Shown piece by piece: positions 16,647 to 25,560 of a DNA stretch of 64,000 nucleotides. The notes beneath the pieces were generated by a model that saw nothing but the letters and a program-made list of their open reading frames with translations, searched no databases and was not told the DNA's origin. A program made the translations under genes and the position numbers. This DNA is from Ruania rhizosphaerae (GTDB taxonomy: Bacteria; Actinomycetota; Actinomycetes; Actinomycetales; Beutenbergiaceae), in assembly GCF_009805705.1 (NCBI RefSeq), contig NZ_VSMB01000001.1, positions 434,001 to 498,000 on the forward strand, read 5' to 3'. The number at the start of each line of letters is the position of its first letter. Positions within the stretch are counted from its first letter, which is position 1.

Positions 16647-17842
16647 CGGTCGATCGTCCTCCGTGGACCGCTCGGTGCGCCAGGGGCGGCTGCGAGCTGG
16701 GCGGCCCGGCTCCCGTCACCGACCCACCGGCGCGAGCCCGGGGTGGCCGCTTCCTTGCGGAGCTGGTCGATGGTGGCGCGGCACACGTACTCCTTGAGCC
16801 TGGCACCGGCGCGCCCTCCGATGTGCAGTGCGATGGCCCCGTCTCCGGCGCGCGCGAGCTGGACGATCCCGGCACTACGGCCGAGACTGAGGCACAGGCC
16901 GACGAACCGCAAGGAGAACTCCCCGGGCTCGGCGCCGGCGAGACGGCGCAGCACGGTGTCGGCAGCGTGCGCGCCGAGCGGCAACGCAGCCTGGCAGCTC
17001 ATCCGATAGGGCACGCCGGAGGGGGCGGCCGCATCACCGGCGGCGATGATGCGCGGGTCGTCGATGCTGGTGAGGGTCTCATCGGTGAGCAACCGGCCGA
17101 GGTCGTCGGTACTCAGGTTGCTGCGGCGGGCGAGGGCGGGCACCGCGAATCCAGCGGTCCAGATGGTCACTGCGCTGGGACGTTTCCGTCCGTCGGAGAG
17201 CACGACGGCGTCCCTCGCCACGGTCTGAACGGTGGCGTGGGTGCCACTGATCACGGTGACGCCCAGCCGTGCCAGCTGGCGGTCTACGCGGGCGCGACCC
17301 TTCCGGTGCAGCGAGGGGCCGAGCTCACGACCGCAGACCAGGGTGACTGCCCGGCCCGCCTCAGCGAGTTCGGTGGCGGTCTCGATGCCGGTGGGCCCGC
17401 CGCCCACGACGACGACGGGTGCCGTTGACCCGGAGGCCTCCAGTGCGGCACGCAGCCGTTGTGCCTCGTCCAGGCTGGCGATCGGACGGGCGAACTCGGC
17501 GGCGCCGGGCACCTCGGGTGTGGCGCTGGTGCTGCCGACGGCGTAGATCAGGTAGTCATACGGCACGGTTTCACCGGAGGCGAGGGTGAGGGTTCGATCA
17601 GGTGCGTTGATGGTGGTGGCGGAATCGGTGCGGAGGCGCACGGCGGGGGCGAGGACGTCCCGGAGGTCGACCTCGGCGTCGCCGGTCCCTGCGGCGAGCT
17701 GGTGGAGCCGGATGCGTTCGATGAACGCCGGGCGTGGGTTGATCAGGGTGACGGCGACGTCCTCGCGCTGGGTGAGCCGGTTCGCGGCGTGCACGCCGGC
17801 GTAGCCGGCGCCGATGACGACGACTCGGGTGGTGGATGTCAT
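16643..17842 (-). CDS. FAD-dependent pyridine nucleotide-disulfide oxidoreductase (type II NADH dehydrogenase-like)
   Basis: 399 residues with two dinucleotide-binding folds: GAGYAGVHAANRL for FAD near the N-terminus and GGGPTGIETATELAEAG for NAD(P)H near residue 150. A third motif, IIAAGDAAAP, closes the FAD site. There is no redox-active Cys pair, so it resembles NDH-2 or apoptosis-inducing-factor-like enzymes, not disulfide reductases. It is cotranscribed with, and overlaps, the ECF41 sigma gene. ECF41 factors are usually paired with an oxidoreductase-type gene that is their target. A matching promoter lies at 17877-17903, and GGAG precedes the ATG. Confidence 0.85.
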   Translation of the reverse strand: MTSTTRVVVIGAGYAGVHAANRLTQREDVAVTLINPRPAFIERIRLHQLAAGTGDAEVDLRDVLAPAVRLRTDSATTINAPDRTLTLASGETVPYDYLIYAVGSTSATPEVPGAAEFARPIASLDEAQRLRAALEASGSTAPVVVVGGGPTGIETATELAEAGRAVTLVCGRELGPSLHRKGRARVDRQLARLGVTVISGTHATVQTVARDAVVLSDGRKRPSAVTIWTAGFAVPALARRSNLSTDDLGRLLTDETLTSIDDPRIIAAGDAAAPSGVPYRMSCQAALPLGAHAADTVLRRLAGAEPGEFSLRFVGLCLSLGRSAGIVQLARAGDGAIALHIGGRAGARLKEYVCRATIDQLRKEAATPGSRRWVGDGSRAAQLAAAPGAPSGPRRTIDR

Positions 17843-17876
17843 CAGGTGCTCCTTCGTCTCGTGGGTTCATACACGA

Positions 17877-17903
17877 GACACCGCTCCGGCGGCGGGTGTG
17901 ACA
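17877..17903 (-). promoter_or_regulatory. ECF41-type promoter
   Basis: On the minus strand TGTCACA (17903-17897), a 16-base spacer and TGTC (17880-17877) stand 34 bp before the oxidoreductase start. The published ECF41 consensus is TGTCACA with CGTC about 16 bases later, so ten of eleven positions match. It should be read by the sigma factor encoded in the same operon. Confidence 0.7.
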
Positions 17904-17969
17904 GGTGGAGGTCGTCAGCATCCAGATGCGTGCGCCATCGGCGAGGCGCCCGGCCACTACGATCGGCTC

Positions 17970-18965
17970 ATGCGAGCGGTACGGATCCACGGCACACAGG
18001 ACATGCGGCTCGAGGACGTGGCGGCGCCTGAGCCCGGTGCGGGCCAGGTTGCCATCCGGCCGGCCTACGTCGGGATCTGCGGCTCGGACCTGCACTACTT
18101 CTCCGACGGCGCGGCGGGGATCTTCCGCATCGTCGATCCACTGATCCCCGGGCACGAGATGTCCGGAACCATCGAGTCCGACCCGGCTGGGCGACTCGAC
18201 CCCGGCACCCCGGTGACGGTCCATCCCTCCACGTGGGGGCCGCCGTCGGAGGGGCCGCGGCACACCTGGCCGGGAGGGACGTTCCTGGGCAGCGCCTCCA
18301 CCTCCCCTCATACGCAGGGGGCGATGGCGGAACGGTTGATCGTGGCGGCGGACCAGGTGCGGCCACTGCCCGCGGGACTGTCGTTGCGTACCGCGGCACT
18401 GGTCGAGCCGCTGGCGGTCGCGCTGCACGCGCTCTCGGTTGTGCCGGCGGGAGGCCGGGTGCTGGTGTCGGGGTCCGGGCCGATCGGGCTGCTCACCGCG
18501 GCGGCAGCCCGTGCTCAGGGGGCCGAGGTGTGGTGCGCCGATGTGCGTTCGGGGCCGCTCGAGCGGGCCCGCGCGCTGGGAGCCCACGAGGTGGTCGATG
18601 TGTCCCGGACGGCGTTGCCCGAGTCCACCTTCGACGTGGTCTTGGAGTGCGCTGGGCTCCCGCAGACCCTGCACGCACTGCTGCTGGCATGCAGGCGCGG
18701 TGGCACGCTCGTGCAGGTGGGCAACGTGCCGAACGAGGACCGAGCTGTGAATCTCGCGCCCATCGTGTCCAAGGAGATCGCCCTGCGCGGGGTGTTCCGC
18801 TATGACACCGAGATCGATCAGGCCATCGCGATGCTCACCGAGAACCCGCAGATCGCGGCCGTGATCACGCACGAGTTCCCGCTCGCCGACGTGCACGAGG
18901 CATTCGCCATGGCCGCGGACTCGCAGCAGTCGGGGAAAGTGATCGTGCGGGTGGACGGCGCCTGA
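17970..18965 (+). CDS. zinc-dependent medium-chain alcohol dehydrogenase (L-idonate 5-dehydrogenase/sorbitol dehydrogenase-like)
   Basis: 331 residues of the MDR superfamily. GICGSDLHYF (catalytic-zinc Cys), PGHEMSG (His/Glu) and VEPLAVALHA (Glu) form the catalytic zinc site. GSGPIGLL starts the NAD(P)-binding Rossmann fold. The structural zinc lobe is degenerate: where relatives have CxxCxxCxxxxxxxC, this protein has HPSTWGPPSEGPRH without Cys. The most similar group known to me is L-idonate 5-dehydrogenase. ATG 17970 has no strong Shine-Dalgarno. It stands upstream of the LacI gene and the mannonate-type cluster, consistent with sugar acid or polyol oxidation, but has its own spacing of 258 bp, so co-regulation is uncertain. 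Confidence 0.8.
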   Translation: MRAVRIHGTQDMRLEDVAAPEPGAGQVAIRPAYVGICGSDLHYFSDGAAGIFRIVDPLIPGHEMSGTIESDPAGRLDPGTPVTVHPSTWGPPSEGPRHTWPGGTFLGSASTSPHTQGAMAERLIVAADQVRPLPAGLSLRTAALVEPLAVALHALSVVPAGGRVLVSGSGPIGLLTAAAARAQGAEVWCADVRSGPLERARALGAHEVVDVSRTALPESTFDVVLECAGLPQTLHALLLACRRGGTLVQVGNVPNEDRAVNLAPIVSKEIALRGVFRYDTEIDQAIAMLTENPQIAAVITHEFPLADVHEAFAMAADSQQSGKVIVRVDGA

Positions 18966-19223
18966 GGAGGCTCCGGCTCGCTGGGAGCTACTAGCCCCAC
19001 CACCTCCGCGCCCACCTGACCCGCGACGCGCGGGCACCCTGCCGCACAGTCACGCCAAACAGCCACGCTGACTCCCCCCATGCCAGCACGTCCGCATGCC
19101 CGACAGTGGGGTGAACTCGTCCTGCCGTGAGGCGCGGCCGGAGCCCCTCCTCGACGCAAGGACTTGACAAGCTTGTGCAACCTTGCGCAAGATTGCTGCA
19201 GTCATCGTCGACCAGGAGGACCC
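18966..19223. other. intergenic region before the LacI regulator
   Basis: 258 bp. The right end holds the LacI promoter and operator (19164-19193). The rest is GC-rich; I see no gene or convincing terminator in it. Confidence 0.4.
19164..19193 (+). promoter_or_regulatory. promoter with overlapping LacI-type operator
   Basis: A -35 TTGACA (19164-19169), an 18-base spacer and -10 CAAGAT (19188-19193). The spacer carries an inverted repeat, CTTGTGCAA-CC-TTGCGCAAG (19172-19191), with one mismatch and the central CG/GC-flanked layout of LacI-family sites. Autorepression by the adjacent regulator is inferred. Confidence 0.65.
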
Positions 19224-20246
19224 GTGGCCCCCACGCTCACCGAAGTCGCCAACCGCGCAGGAGTGTCCCTCTCGACTGCCTCGCGTGCGTTCAGCGAGCC
19301 GGACCGCATCTCACGAGATGCCTTCGACCGCATCATCAACGCCGCGACCGAGATCGGGTACGTGGCATCCTCACCGCGCCGGCAGCGGGCCACGAGTCGT
19401 CCGGTCCAGTCCACGACGATCGCGATGGTCGTACCCGATCTGGCGAACCCGGTCAGCGCGCAGTTCGTCAAGGCAGCCCAGGCACACGCCTGGCACCATC
19501 GCCAGACATTGGTCCTGGCAGATGCCGACGGCAGCCCCGACCGTGAGCGCGAGATGCTGGGCGACCTGCAAGGTCGGGTCGACGGTTTCATCGCATACGC
19601 ACCGCGGCTACCCGCCCGCGACATCGAGGAGCTCTGCGGCTCAGCACCCCTGGTCCTGTTCAACCGGGACTCCGACACCGCTCCGAGCGTCATCGCCGAT
19701 ACCGAACACGGGCTCCGCCAAGCGATCGAGTACCTGAAGGTCCTCGGTCACGACCACATCGCCTACGTCCAAGGAAGCAAGCACTCCTGGTCCAACGAGC
19801 GACGAGTGGCCGCTATGCAGGAGCTCTGCGACGAACTCGACATCACACTCGAGATGCTGGGCTGGCAATCCGAATCGATCGCAGGCGGCCACGCGGCCGC
19901 CGCCGGCGTCGTGGCCAGCGGAGCGACCGCCGTCATCGGTCACAACGACCTCGTGGCCGTCGGCCTCGTCCAAGGGGCCACCCAACTCGGGCTGTCGGTA
20001 CCGGAGGACCTCAGTGTCATCGGTATCGATGACACCTCGATCGCGCAGGTCGCCACACCGAACCTGACCAGCATCCAGGTGCCCGTCTCCCGCGCAGGTG
20101 TGCTGTGCATCGACATCCTGCACCGAGCGATCACCGGGCAGGCAACCGAGGACGACACCGCTCAAACCGTGCACCTACCCACACAACTCGTCGTCCGCGC
20201 CTCGACCGCGCCAGTGGTCGGATGGACGGCCGGGGGACGACGATGA
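19224..20246 (+). CDS. LacI family transcriptional regulator
   Basis: 340 residues. The N-terminal helix-turn-helix (TLTEVANRAGVSLSTASRAFSEP, with the AG(V)S hinge-binding helix region up to residue 60) is followed by a periplasmic-binding-protein-like sensor (VPDLANPVSAQFVKAAQ; VIGHNDLVAVGLVQGA; DLSVIGIDDTSIAQ). GTG 19224 is chosen because AGGAGG sits just before it and because the family begins a few residues before the first helix. It heads the sugar-acid cluster and very likely controls it together with its own overlapping promoter-operator. Confidence 0.9.
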   Translation: MAPTLTEVANRAGVSLSTASRAFSEPDRISRDAFDRIINAATEIGYVASSPRRQRATSRPVQSTTIAMVVPDLANPVSAQFVKAAQAHAWHHRQTLVLADADGSPDREREMLGDLQGRVDGFIAYAPRLPARDIEELCGSAPLVLFNRDSDTAPSVIADTEHGLRQAIEYLKVLGHDHIAYVQGSKHSWSNERRVAAMQELCDELDITLEMLGWQSESIAGGHAAAAGVVASGATAVIGHNDLVAVGLVQGATQLGLSVPEDLSVIGIDDTSIAQVATPNLTSIQVPVSRAGVLCIDILHRAITGQATEDDTAQTVHLPTQLVVRASTAPVVGWTAGGRR

Positions 20247-20289
20247 CCGCGCACGACCGGCTCCCCACCCGGCCTGCGCAGGTGCACTC

Positions 20290-21507
20290 ATGAGTGACCG
20301 GATCGTCAGCACCGACGTCATCATCACCAGTCCGGGACGCAACTACGTCACCCTGAAACTGACCACTGCCGACGGCATCGTGGGCTACGGCGACGCCACC
20401 GTCAACGGCCGCGAGCTGGCTGTAGCCTCCTACCTGCGCGACCATGTGGCACCCCTGCTCATCGGCCGGGACCCCTCCCGGATCGAGGACACCTGGCAGT
20501 ACCTCTACCGAGGCGCCTACTGGCGGCGCGGGCCCATCACCATGGCGGCGATCGGCGCCGTCGACGTCGCCCTGTGGGACATCCACGGCAAGACGCTGGG
20601 CGCCCCCCTGTACAAGCTCCTCGGCGGGGCCGTGCGCGACCGCCTGCTGGCCTACACGCACGCCTTCGCCTGGGAGACGCCCGCGTTGTGTGAGGCCGTG
20701 GAAGCTCGCAGGGAGCAGGGTTTCCGCGCCGTACGGGCGCAGTTCGGCGTCCCGGGGTTGACCACCGTCTACGGCGTCCACAAGGACGCGGAACAGTACG
20801 AACCGGCGACGCGTGGCGTGGCCCCTGCCGAGGAAGAGTGGGACCCTGCGGCCTACCTGCGGCATGCACCGACAGCGCTGGCCGCCGTCCGCGACCACGT
20901 GGGCCCCGAGCTTGAGCTGCTCCACGACGCCCACCACCGGCTCACGCCGCAGCAGGCAGCCCGGCTCGGTCAGGCGCTCGAACCGGTGGACCTGTACTGG
21001 CTGGAGGACGTCACACCCGCAGAGAACCAGGACGCCCTGCGGCTCGTCCGGGAGCACACGACGACGCCACTGGCGATCGGAGAGGTGTTCAACTCGGTCT
21101 ACGACCTGCACCACCTCGTGACCGGACAGTTGATCGACTTCGTCCGGGCCGCCGTCGTGCACGCAGGAGGCGTGAGCCACCTGCGCAAGATCCTGCACCT
21201 GGCGGAGGTCTACCAGGTCCGCGGAGCCCCGCACGGACCCTCCGACGTCTCGCCAGTCTCCTTCGGCGCAAGCGTGCACCTCGGCATGGCCGCGCACAAC
21301 ATCGCCATCCAGGAGTACATGGGCTACGACGAGCGCGTCCATGAGGTGTTCCCGCACGCCTGGTCGTATCGGGACGGGCACCTGTATCCCGGCGACGCAC
21401 CCGGCGTCGGGGTCGATCTCGACGAGCGTCTGGCGAGCAAGTACCCCTACGACCCCGCCTACCTCCCGGTCGCCCGCCGACTCGACGGCACGCTCACCGA
21501 CTGGTGA
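20290..21507 (+). CDS. manD: mandelate racemase/enolase superfamily dehydratase (D-mannonate dehydratase family)
   Basis: 405 residues, the normal size for ManD. The enolase-superfamily barrel has its metal ligands in LLHDAHHRL (Asp, with the adjacent His), YWLEDVTP (Glu) and AIGEVFN (Glu). HGPSDVSP carries the barrel-end His-Asp dyad. The N-terminal cap (VTLKLTTADGIVGYGDATVNGRE) matches the RspA/ManD group. Likely reaction: D-mannonate to 2-keto-3-deoxy-D-gluconate. Some family members act on D-gluconate or have very low activity, so specificity is uncertain. ATG 20290 begins MSDRIVSTDV. It lies in the LacI-SDR-ABC transporter cluster, fitting hexuronate catabolism. Confidence 0.82.
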   Translation: MSDRIVSTDVIITSPGRNYVTLKLTTADGIVGYGDATVNGRELAVASYLRDHVAPLLIGRDPSRIEDTWQYLYRGAYWRRGPITMAAIGAVDVALWDIHGKTLGAPLYKLLGGAVRDRLLAYTHAFAWETPALCEAVEARREQGFRAVRAQFGVPGLTTVYGVHKDAEQYEPATRGVAPAEEEWDPAAYLRHAPTALAAVRDHVGPELELLHDAHHRLTPQQAARLGQALEPVDLYWLEDVTPAENQDALRLVREHTTTPLAIGEVFNSVYDLHHLVTGQLIDFVRAAVVHAGGVSHLRKILHLAEVYQVRGAPHGPSDVSPVSFGASVHLGMAAHNIAIQEYMGYDERVHEVFPHAWSYRDGHLYPGDAPGVGVDLDERLASKYPYDPAYLPVARRLDGTLTDW

Positions 21508-21547
21508 CCGGCCCCTCATTCATCGCGGAACGAAAGGCACACACACT

Positions 21548-22315
21548 GTGACGCATCAGCACGACTTCACCGGCAAGACAGTCCTGATCACCGGTTCCTC
21601 CCGAGGGCTCGGTTGGGCTTATGCCTCTGCCTTCCTCGACCTCGGCGCCCGGGTGATCCTGCACGGTTCGGCACCGGAGTCGTTGGAGCTGGTGCGCACA
21701 TCCCTCACCTCTCGTGACCCGTCGCAGTGGACGACGACCAGCTTCAACGTCGCTGACGCCGCCGCGGTCGAGCACGGGATCGAGGAGCTGGAGGCAGCCG
21801 GATTCACTCCCGACATCCTGGTGAACAACGCCGGGGTGCAGCGACGCGGCAACATCCTCGACCTGCCCACAGCCGACTGGGATGACGTGATCGGGGTCAA
21901 CCTCTCGGGTGCGTACTACGTCGCCGCAGCAGCGGGCCGAAGGATGCGCACGAACGGTGGCGGGAAGATCATCAACATCGGCTCGGTCACCACCAAACGA
22001 GCACGGAACAACGTCGTCCCCTACACCGCAGCCAAGACCGGCCTGCACGGACTTACCCAGGGGATGGCCGTGGACCTGGCGCAATGGAACATCCAGGTCA
22101 ACACCCTCTCGCCCGGCTATTTCGCCACCGAGATGAACGCTGCGCTGATCGTCGACAACGACTTCAACGCCTGGTTGCGCAGCCGCACCCCGGCCGACCG
22201 CTGGGGTGAGCCGGAGGAACTCATCGGGGCCCTCCTCTTCCTCGCCTCGGACTCCTCCACCTTCGTCACCGGTCAGAACGTGTTCGTCGACGGCGGTATG
22301 ACCAGTGCTCTGTGA
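21548..22315 (+). CDS. SDR family oxidoreductase (gluconate 5-dehydrogenase or mannonate oxidoreductase-like)
   Basis: 255 residues, classical short-chain dehydrogenase. TGSSRGLG binds the dinucleotide, NNAGVQRRG is the NNAG motif, and the catalytic Ser-Tyr-Lys triad appears as NIGSVTTKRARNNVVPYTAAKTG. PGYFATEM and the C-terminal FVTGQNVFVDGGM match gluconate 5-dehydrogenase/2-deoxygluconate dehydrogenase relatives. The GTG at 21548 starts MTHQHDFTG; the longer frame overlaps the upstream dehydratase in a shadow frame. With the ManD-type enzyme it could interconvert a keto-sugar acid (for example fructuronate) and mannonate. Confidence 0.83.
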   Translation: MTHQHDFTGKTVLITGSSRGLGWAYASAFLDLGARVILHGSAPESLELVRTSLTSRDPSQWTTTSFNVADAAAVEHGIEELEAAGFTPDILVNNAGVQRRGNILDLPTADWDDVIGVNLSGAYYVAAAAGRRMRTNGGGKIINIGSVTTKRARNNVVPYTAAKTGLHGLTQGMAVDLAQWNIQVNTLSPGYFATEMNAALIVDNDFNAWLRSRTPADRWGEPEELIGALLFLASDSSTFVTGQNVFVDGGMTSAL

Positions 22316-22346
22316 CCCCACCTGAACCGCCCCAACGGAAGGAACG

Positions 22347-23642
22347 ATGATGTTCACCCCATCCCCACGGCGCACACGCGCCACTGCCGGTGCGCTCGCC
22401 GCAGCGCTCGGCCTGACCCTGGCTGCATGTTCGGACGGATCTAGCGGCGCCGATCCTGCCCCGGCGGACGAGGAGGTGGAGCTCGTGCTGTGGTTGCAGC
22501 GGGACGAGTTCCTGCCTTCGGACTCCTTCGAGGCATTCGAGGCCGAGCACGAGAACATCACTGTGCGAACGGTGACGATCCCGGCCGAGGAGCAGGTCTC
22601 CTCGTTCCTGCTCTCCTCGGCCGCGGGCGATGCCCCGGACGTGTTGATGCCGACCACTGACCTGTGGCCGCCGCTCGCCCAGGAGGGCGCCCTGTACGAC
22701 ATGACCGACCTGCTCCAGACCTGGGAGGAGGAGGATCCCGAGGGGTTTGCGAACGCAGCCACCGGGATCGCGTTCGGAACTGCCGCTGACGGCGTCACGT
22801 ACGGCGTCGGCATGACCGGTGCACCGACCTGGATGGTCTACCGCACGGACTGGTTCGCCGACGCCGGGATCGACGAGCCGCAGACCTACGATGAACTGCT
22901 CGAGGCTGCCCGCACGATCCAGGACGAGCACCCGGACATGACACCGTTCGGCATCGTCGGCGGTCGTGCCGCATCACCGGCGGCCAAGTTCCTCACGCTC
23001 TTCTACATGATGGGCGGGACCCAGGTGGACGGGGTGCCGCAGTTCGACTCCGAGGCGGGCATCTACCTGCTCGAGTACTACCAGACCCTCATGCGCGAAG
23101 GCCTCGCCAGCAATGACACGCTGGCGTGGACCTCGGACCAGACCCGCGGCTCCTTCATCGAGGGGATCGAGGGGATGACGATGATCTCGCAGAACATCTA
23201 CCCCTCGATCGAGGACAGTCTGGCCTTCGGTGAGGAGTGGGGCGTCCTGCCGCACCTGACACGCGACGGCGCCGATCGGCTCATGACGTTCCGTGCGGTG
23301 ACGGCCCTCATCGCAGGCAACACCGAGCACCCCTACGAGGCATCGTTGCTCGTGCGCTACCTGGCCGGCGAGGAGTACGGCCTGGACATCTCGATGCGCT
23401 ACCAGCCATCCCTCAACGCCGCTGTTCAGGAGAACGAGGAGTACCTCGCGCAGTCCCCGTGGGTGCCCGAGCTCACCGAGTACCTGGCGTCGGCGCAGCC
23501 GCTGCCCGCCCACGCCAACGCGGCCGAGATCTACGAAGTGATCCACGACATGAAGCAGGAGGCGATCGGTAACCCCGACGCCGACGCTGCGGCGATTGCC
23601 CGTGACGCACAGGAGCAGATGGACGCGATCGCCTCCGAGTGA
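22347..23642 (+). CDS. sugar ABC transporter substrate-binding lipoprotein
   Basis: 431 residues. A lipoprotein signal (lipobox LTLAACS) is followed by a type-I/CUT1-like extracellular binding protein (EVELVLWLQRDEF; PTDLWPPLAQEGALYDM; TYDELLEAARTIQDEHP). GGAAGGAACG precedes two consecutive ATG codons; I use the first. It is the binding component for the two permeases downstream. Together with the dehydratase and SDR it probably imports a uronic acid, uronate oligomer or related carbohydrate. Confidence 0.88.
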   Translation: MMFTPSPRRTRATAGALAAALGLTLAACSDGSSGADPAPADEEVELVLWLQRDEFLPSDSFEAFEAEHENITVRTVTIPAEEQVSSFLLSSAAGDAPDVLMPTTDLWPPLAQEGALYDMTDLLQTWEEEDPEGFANAATGIAFGTAADGVTYGVGMTGAPTWMVYRTDWFADAGIDEPQTYDELLEAARTIQDEHPDMTPFGIVGGRAASPAAKFLTLFYMMGGTQVDGVPQFDSEAGIYLLEYYQTLMREGLASNDTLAWTSDQTRGSFIEGIEGMTMISQNIYPSIEDSLAFGEEWGVLPHLTRDGADRLMTFRAVTALIAGNTEHPYEASLLVRYLAGEEYGLDISMRYQPSLNAAVQENEEYLAQSPWVPELTEYLASAQPLPAHANAAEIYEVIHDMKQEAIGNPDADAAAIARDAQEQMDAIASE

Positions 23643-23718
23643 TCGCTGCCCTCGTCTCCGGTTGGGTGCAGCGCTCCGACGCGCGGCACCCAACCGGGGC
23701 ATCTACGAAGGAGAGCCA

Positions 23719-24675
23719 ATGACGGCACATCTTGCCTCCCCGGGCGCGAGCTCGACGGGCGGCACCACGCTCCCACCGGTCCCAGTCCGCCGACGCCGCC
23801 GTCTCGGACCGGTGCTCGGCCCGATCATCGCCGTGCTGCCTGCGGTCGTGATCGTCGGCGTGTTCCTCGCCTATCCGATCGGCTACGGCCTGTGGATCTC
23901 GTTGCACGAGGTCAGCATGTTCCGCCTCGCGACCGAGAACTTCGTCGGCCTGGCCAACTATCAGGCGCTCTTCGCCGATCCCACCTTCCGGCACTCGCTC
24001 GGCCGGACCATGATCTTCGTCTTCGGCGTGATCGTGCTCGGCATGATCCAGTCGCTGGCGTTCGGCCTGGTCTTGTACCACCTGCCGCAATGGTCGCGTG
24101 CGATCCGGGCACTCAACCTGATCCCGTTCTTCATCTCCTCCGTGGCCGTGGCGATGATCTGGCGGTTCTTCGTCCAGTCCGAGGGCGGCTTTACCCAGTT
24201 CCTCTCGCAGAGCGTCGGGCAAGAGCCCATCTCCTGGTTGGCGAGCCCCACGCTCGCACTGCTGGTGGTCACCGTCGCGACGGTCTGGGCGATGGCGCCG
24301 TTCTCCGTGCTGCTCATCCTCTCCGGCCTGCAGACGGTGAACTCCGAGATGTACGAGGCCGCGGAGGTCGATGGCGCCAACGCCGTACAGCGGTTCGTGC
24401 ACATCACGTTGCCCTCGATCCGCCCGCAGATCGCCACCTCCCTGATCTGGTTGACGTTCCAGGCGTTCAACTCGTTCGGTCTCATCCTCGCGCTCACCGG
24501 CGGTGGGCCGGGTCGTGCCACCGAGATCCTCGCGGTCTACATGTACGGGCTCGGGCTCGACCAGCTCGACCTCGCCGGATCCTCGGCCGTGATGATCATC
24601 ATCCTCGCGTTCAACGCGCTCTTCTCGCTGTTGTACCTGAAGCTGCTCCCGACCGACGAGCCCGCGCAGTCCTGA
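23719..24675 (+). CDS. sugar ABC transporter permease (MalF-type)
   Basis: 318 residues with a Pro/Arg-rich cytoplasmic N-terminus and six membrane helices. The EAA motif EAAEVDGANAVQRFVHITLP, which docks to the ATPase, is at about residue 215. GAAGGAG lies seven bases before ATG 23719, which begins MTAHLASPGA. It pairs with the MalG-type permease that follows after 29 bp. No ATPase gene is present in the cluster; actinobacterial CUT1 importers often share a general MsiK-type ATPase encoded elsewhere (established for Streptomyces, inferred here). Confidence 0.9.
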   Translation: MTAHLASPGASSTGGTTLPPVPVRRRRRLGPVLGPIIAVLPAVVIVGVFLAYPIGYGLWISLHEVSMFRLATENFVGLANYQALFADPTFRHSLGRTMIFVFGVIVLGMIQSLAFGLVLYHLPQWSRAIRALNLIPFFISSVAVAMIWRFFVQSEGGFTQFLSQSVGQEPISWLASPTLALLVVTVATVWAMAPFSVLLILSGLQTVNSEMYEAAEVDGANAVQRFVHITLPSIRPQIATSLIWLTFQAFNSFGLILALTGGGPGRATEILAVYMYGLGLDQLDLAGSSAVMIIILAFNALFSLLYLKLLPTDEPAQS

Positions 24676-24704
24676 GCCGCATCCACGACGAATCGAGTAG
24701 ATCA

Positions 24705-25517
24705 ATGTTCAAGAAGTACAGCCTCTGGCTGGCTGGACTCGCCCTCGTGCTGTGGACCGTACTCCCGCTCCTGTGGGCCGTGCTGGCCACCTCCAAGACC
24801 ACCTCGGAGATCTTCGCCGGCGAGTTCTGGCCACGGCAACTGAGCCTGCGCGCCTGGGGTGACCTGTTCGCCCTCGACGGGTTCTGGCGGTTCGCGTTCA
24901 ACAGCCTCTACGTGACGACGGTCTCGACGATCATCGCCGTGGCGATCAGCATCATCGCCGCCTATGCGTTCGCCCGGTATGCGTTCGCGTGGCGGCACGT
25001 GCTGCTGATGTTCGTGCTCCTGCCACGACTCGTACCGCGAGTGGCGCTGATCGTGCCGCTGTACCTGATGTTCGCGAAGGTCGGACTGATCGATACGTAC
25101 ACGGTCATCATCATCATGTACACCGCATCCGCGATCCCGCTGGCCACCTGGACTCTGATCGGCTTCATCGGGGCCATCCCCAAGGAGATCGAGGAGGCGG
25201 CTTCGATCGACGGGTCGTCGCTGCTGCGCCGTGTCTGGACGATCGTGCTGCCACTGTCCATCCCCGGATTGCTGACCGTGACCGTGGTCTCCTTCGTGGA
25301 ATCCTGGAACGAGTTCCCGTTCGCCCTGGCGTTCCTGCAGGACACGTCCATGCGGACACTGCCCTACCAGTTGTTCTCGCTCGAATCGAGCCTCGGCCTC
25401 ATCGACTGGCCGCTCATCTCCGCGTTCGCGCTCTTCACGATCATCCCGATCGTGCTCCTGTACCTGCGCTTCGAGCGCTCGATCGTCGCCGGTTTGACGT
25501 CCGGCGCCGTCAAGTGA
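24705..25517 (+). CDS. sugar ABC transporter permease (MalG-type)
   Basis: 270 residues with six helices, beginning MFKKYSLWLAGLALVLWTVLPL. The EAA motif EAASIDGSSLLRRVWTIVLP is at about residue 163. The start at 24705 fits the usual family length; the reading frame upstream of it is a shadow of the MalF-type gene. It ends 43 bp before the aldo/keto reductase gene. Confidence 0.9.
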   Translation: MFKKYSLWLAGLALVLWTVLPLLWAVLATSKTTSEIFAGEFWPRQLSLRAWGDLFALDGFWRFAFNSLYVTTVSTIIAVAISIIAAYAFARYAFAWRHVLLMFVLLPRLVPRVALIVPLYLMFAKVGLIDTYTVIIIMYTASAIPLATWTLIGFIGAIPKEIEEAASIDGSSLLRRVWTIVLPLSIPGLLTVTVVSFVESWNEFPFALAFLQDTSMRTLPYQLFSLESSLGLIDWPLISAFALFTIIPIVLLYLRFERSIVAGLTSGAVK

Positions 25518-25560
25518 GCACCCGGGTCGTGCCCCTTCAGACCACCAGCAAGGAGAATCG

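Noticed and set aside
18966-19160. Small gene or terminator after the dehydrogenase gene
   Set aside because: No frame with coding character, no clear stem of more than six bases.
20131-21519. Open frame of 462 codons on the minus strand
   Set aside because: Antisense shadow of the mannonate dehydratase gene; no family resemblance.
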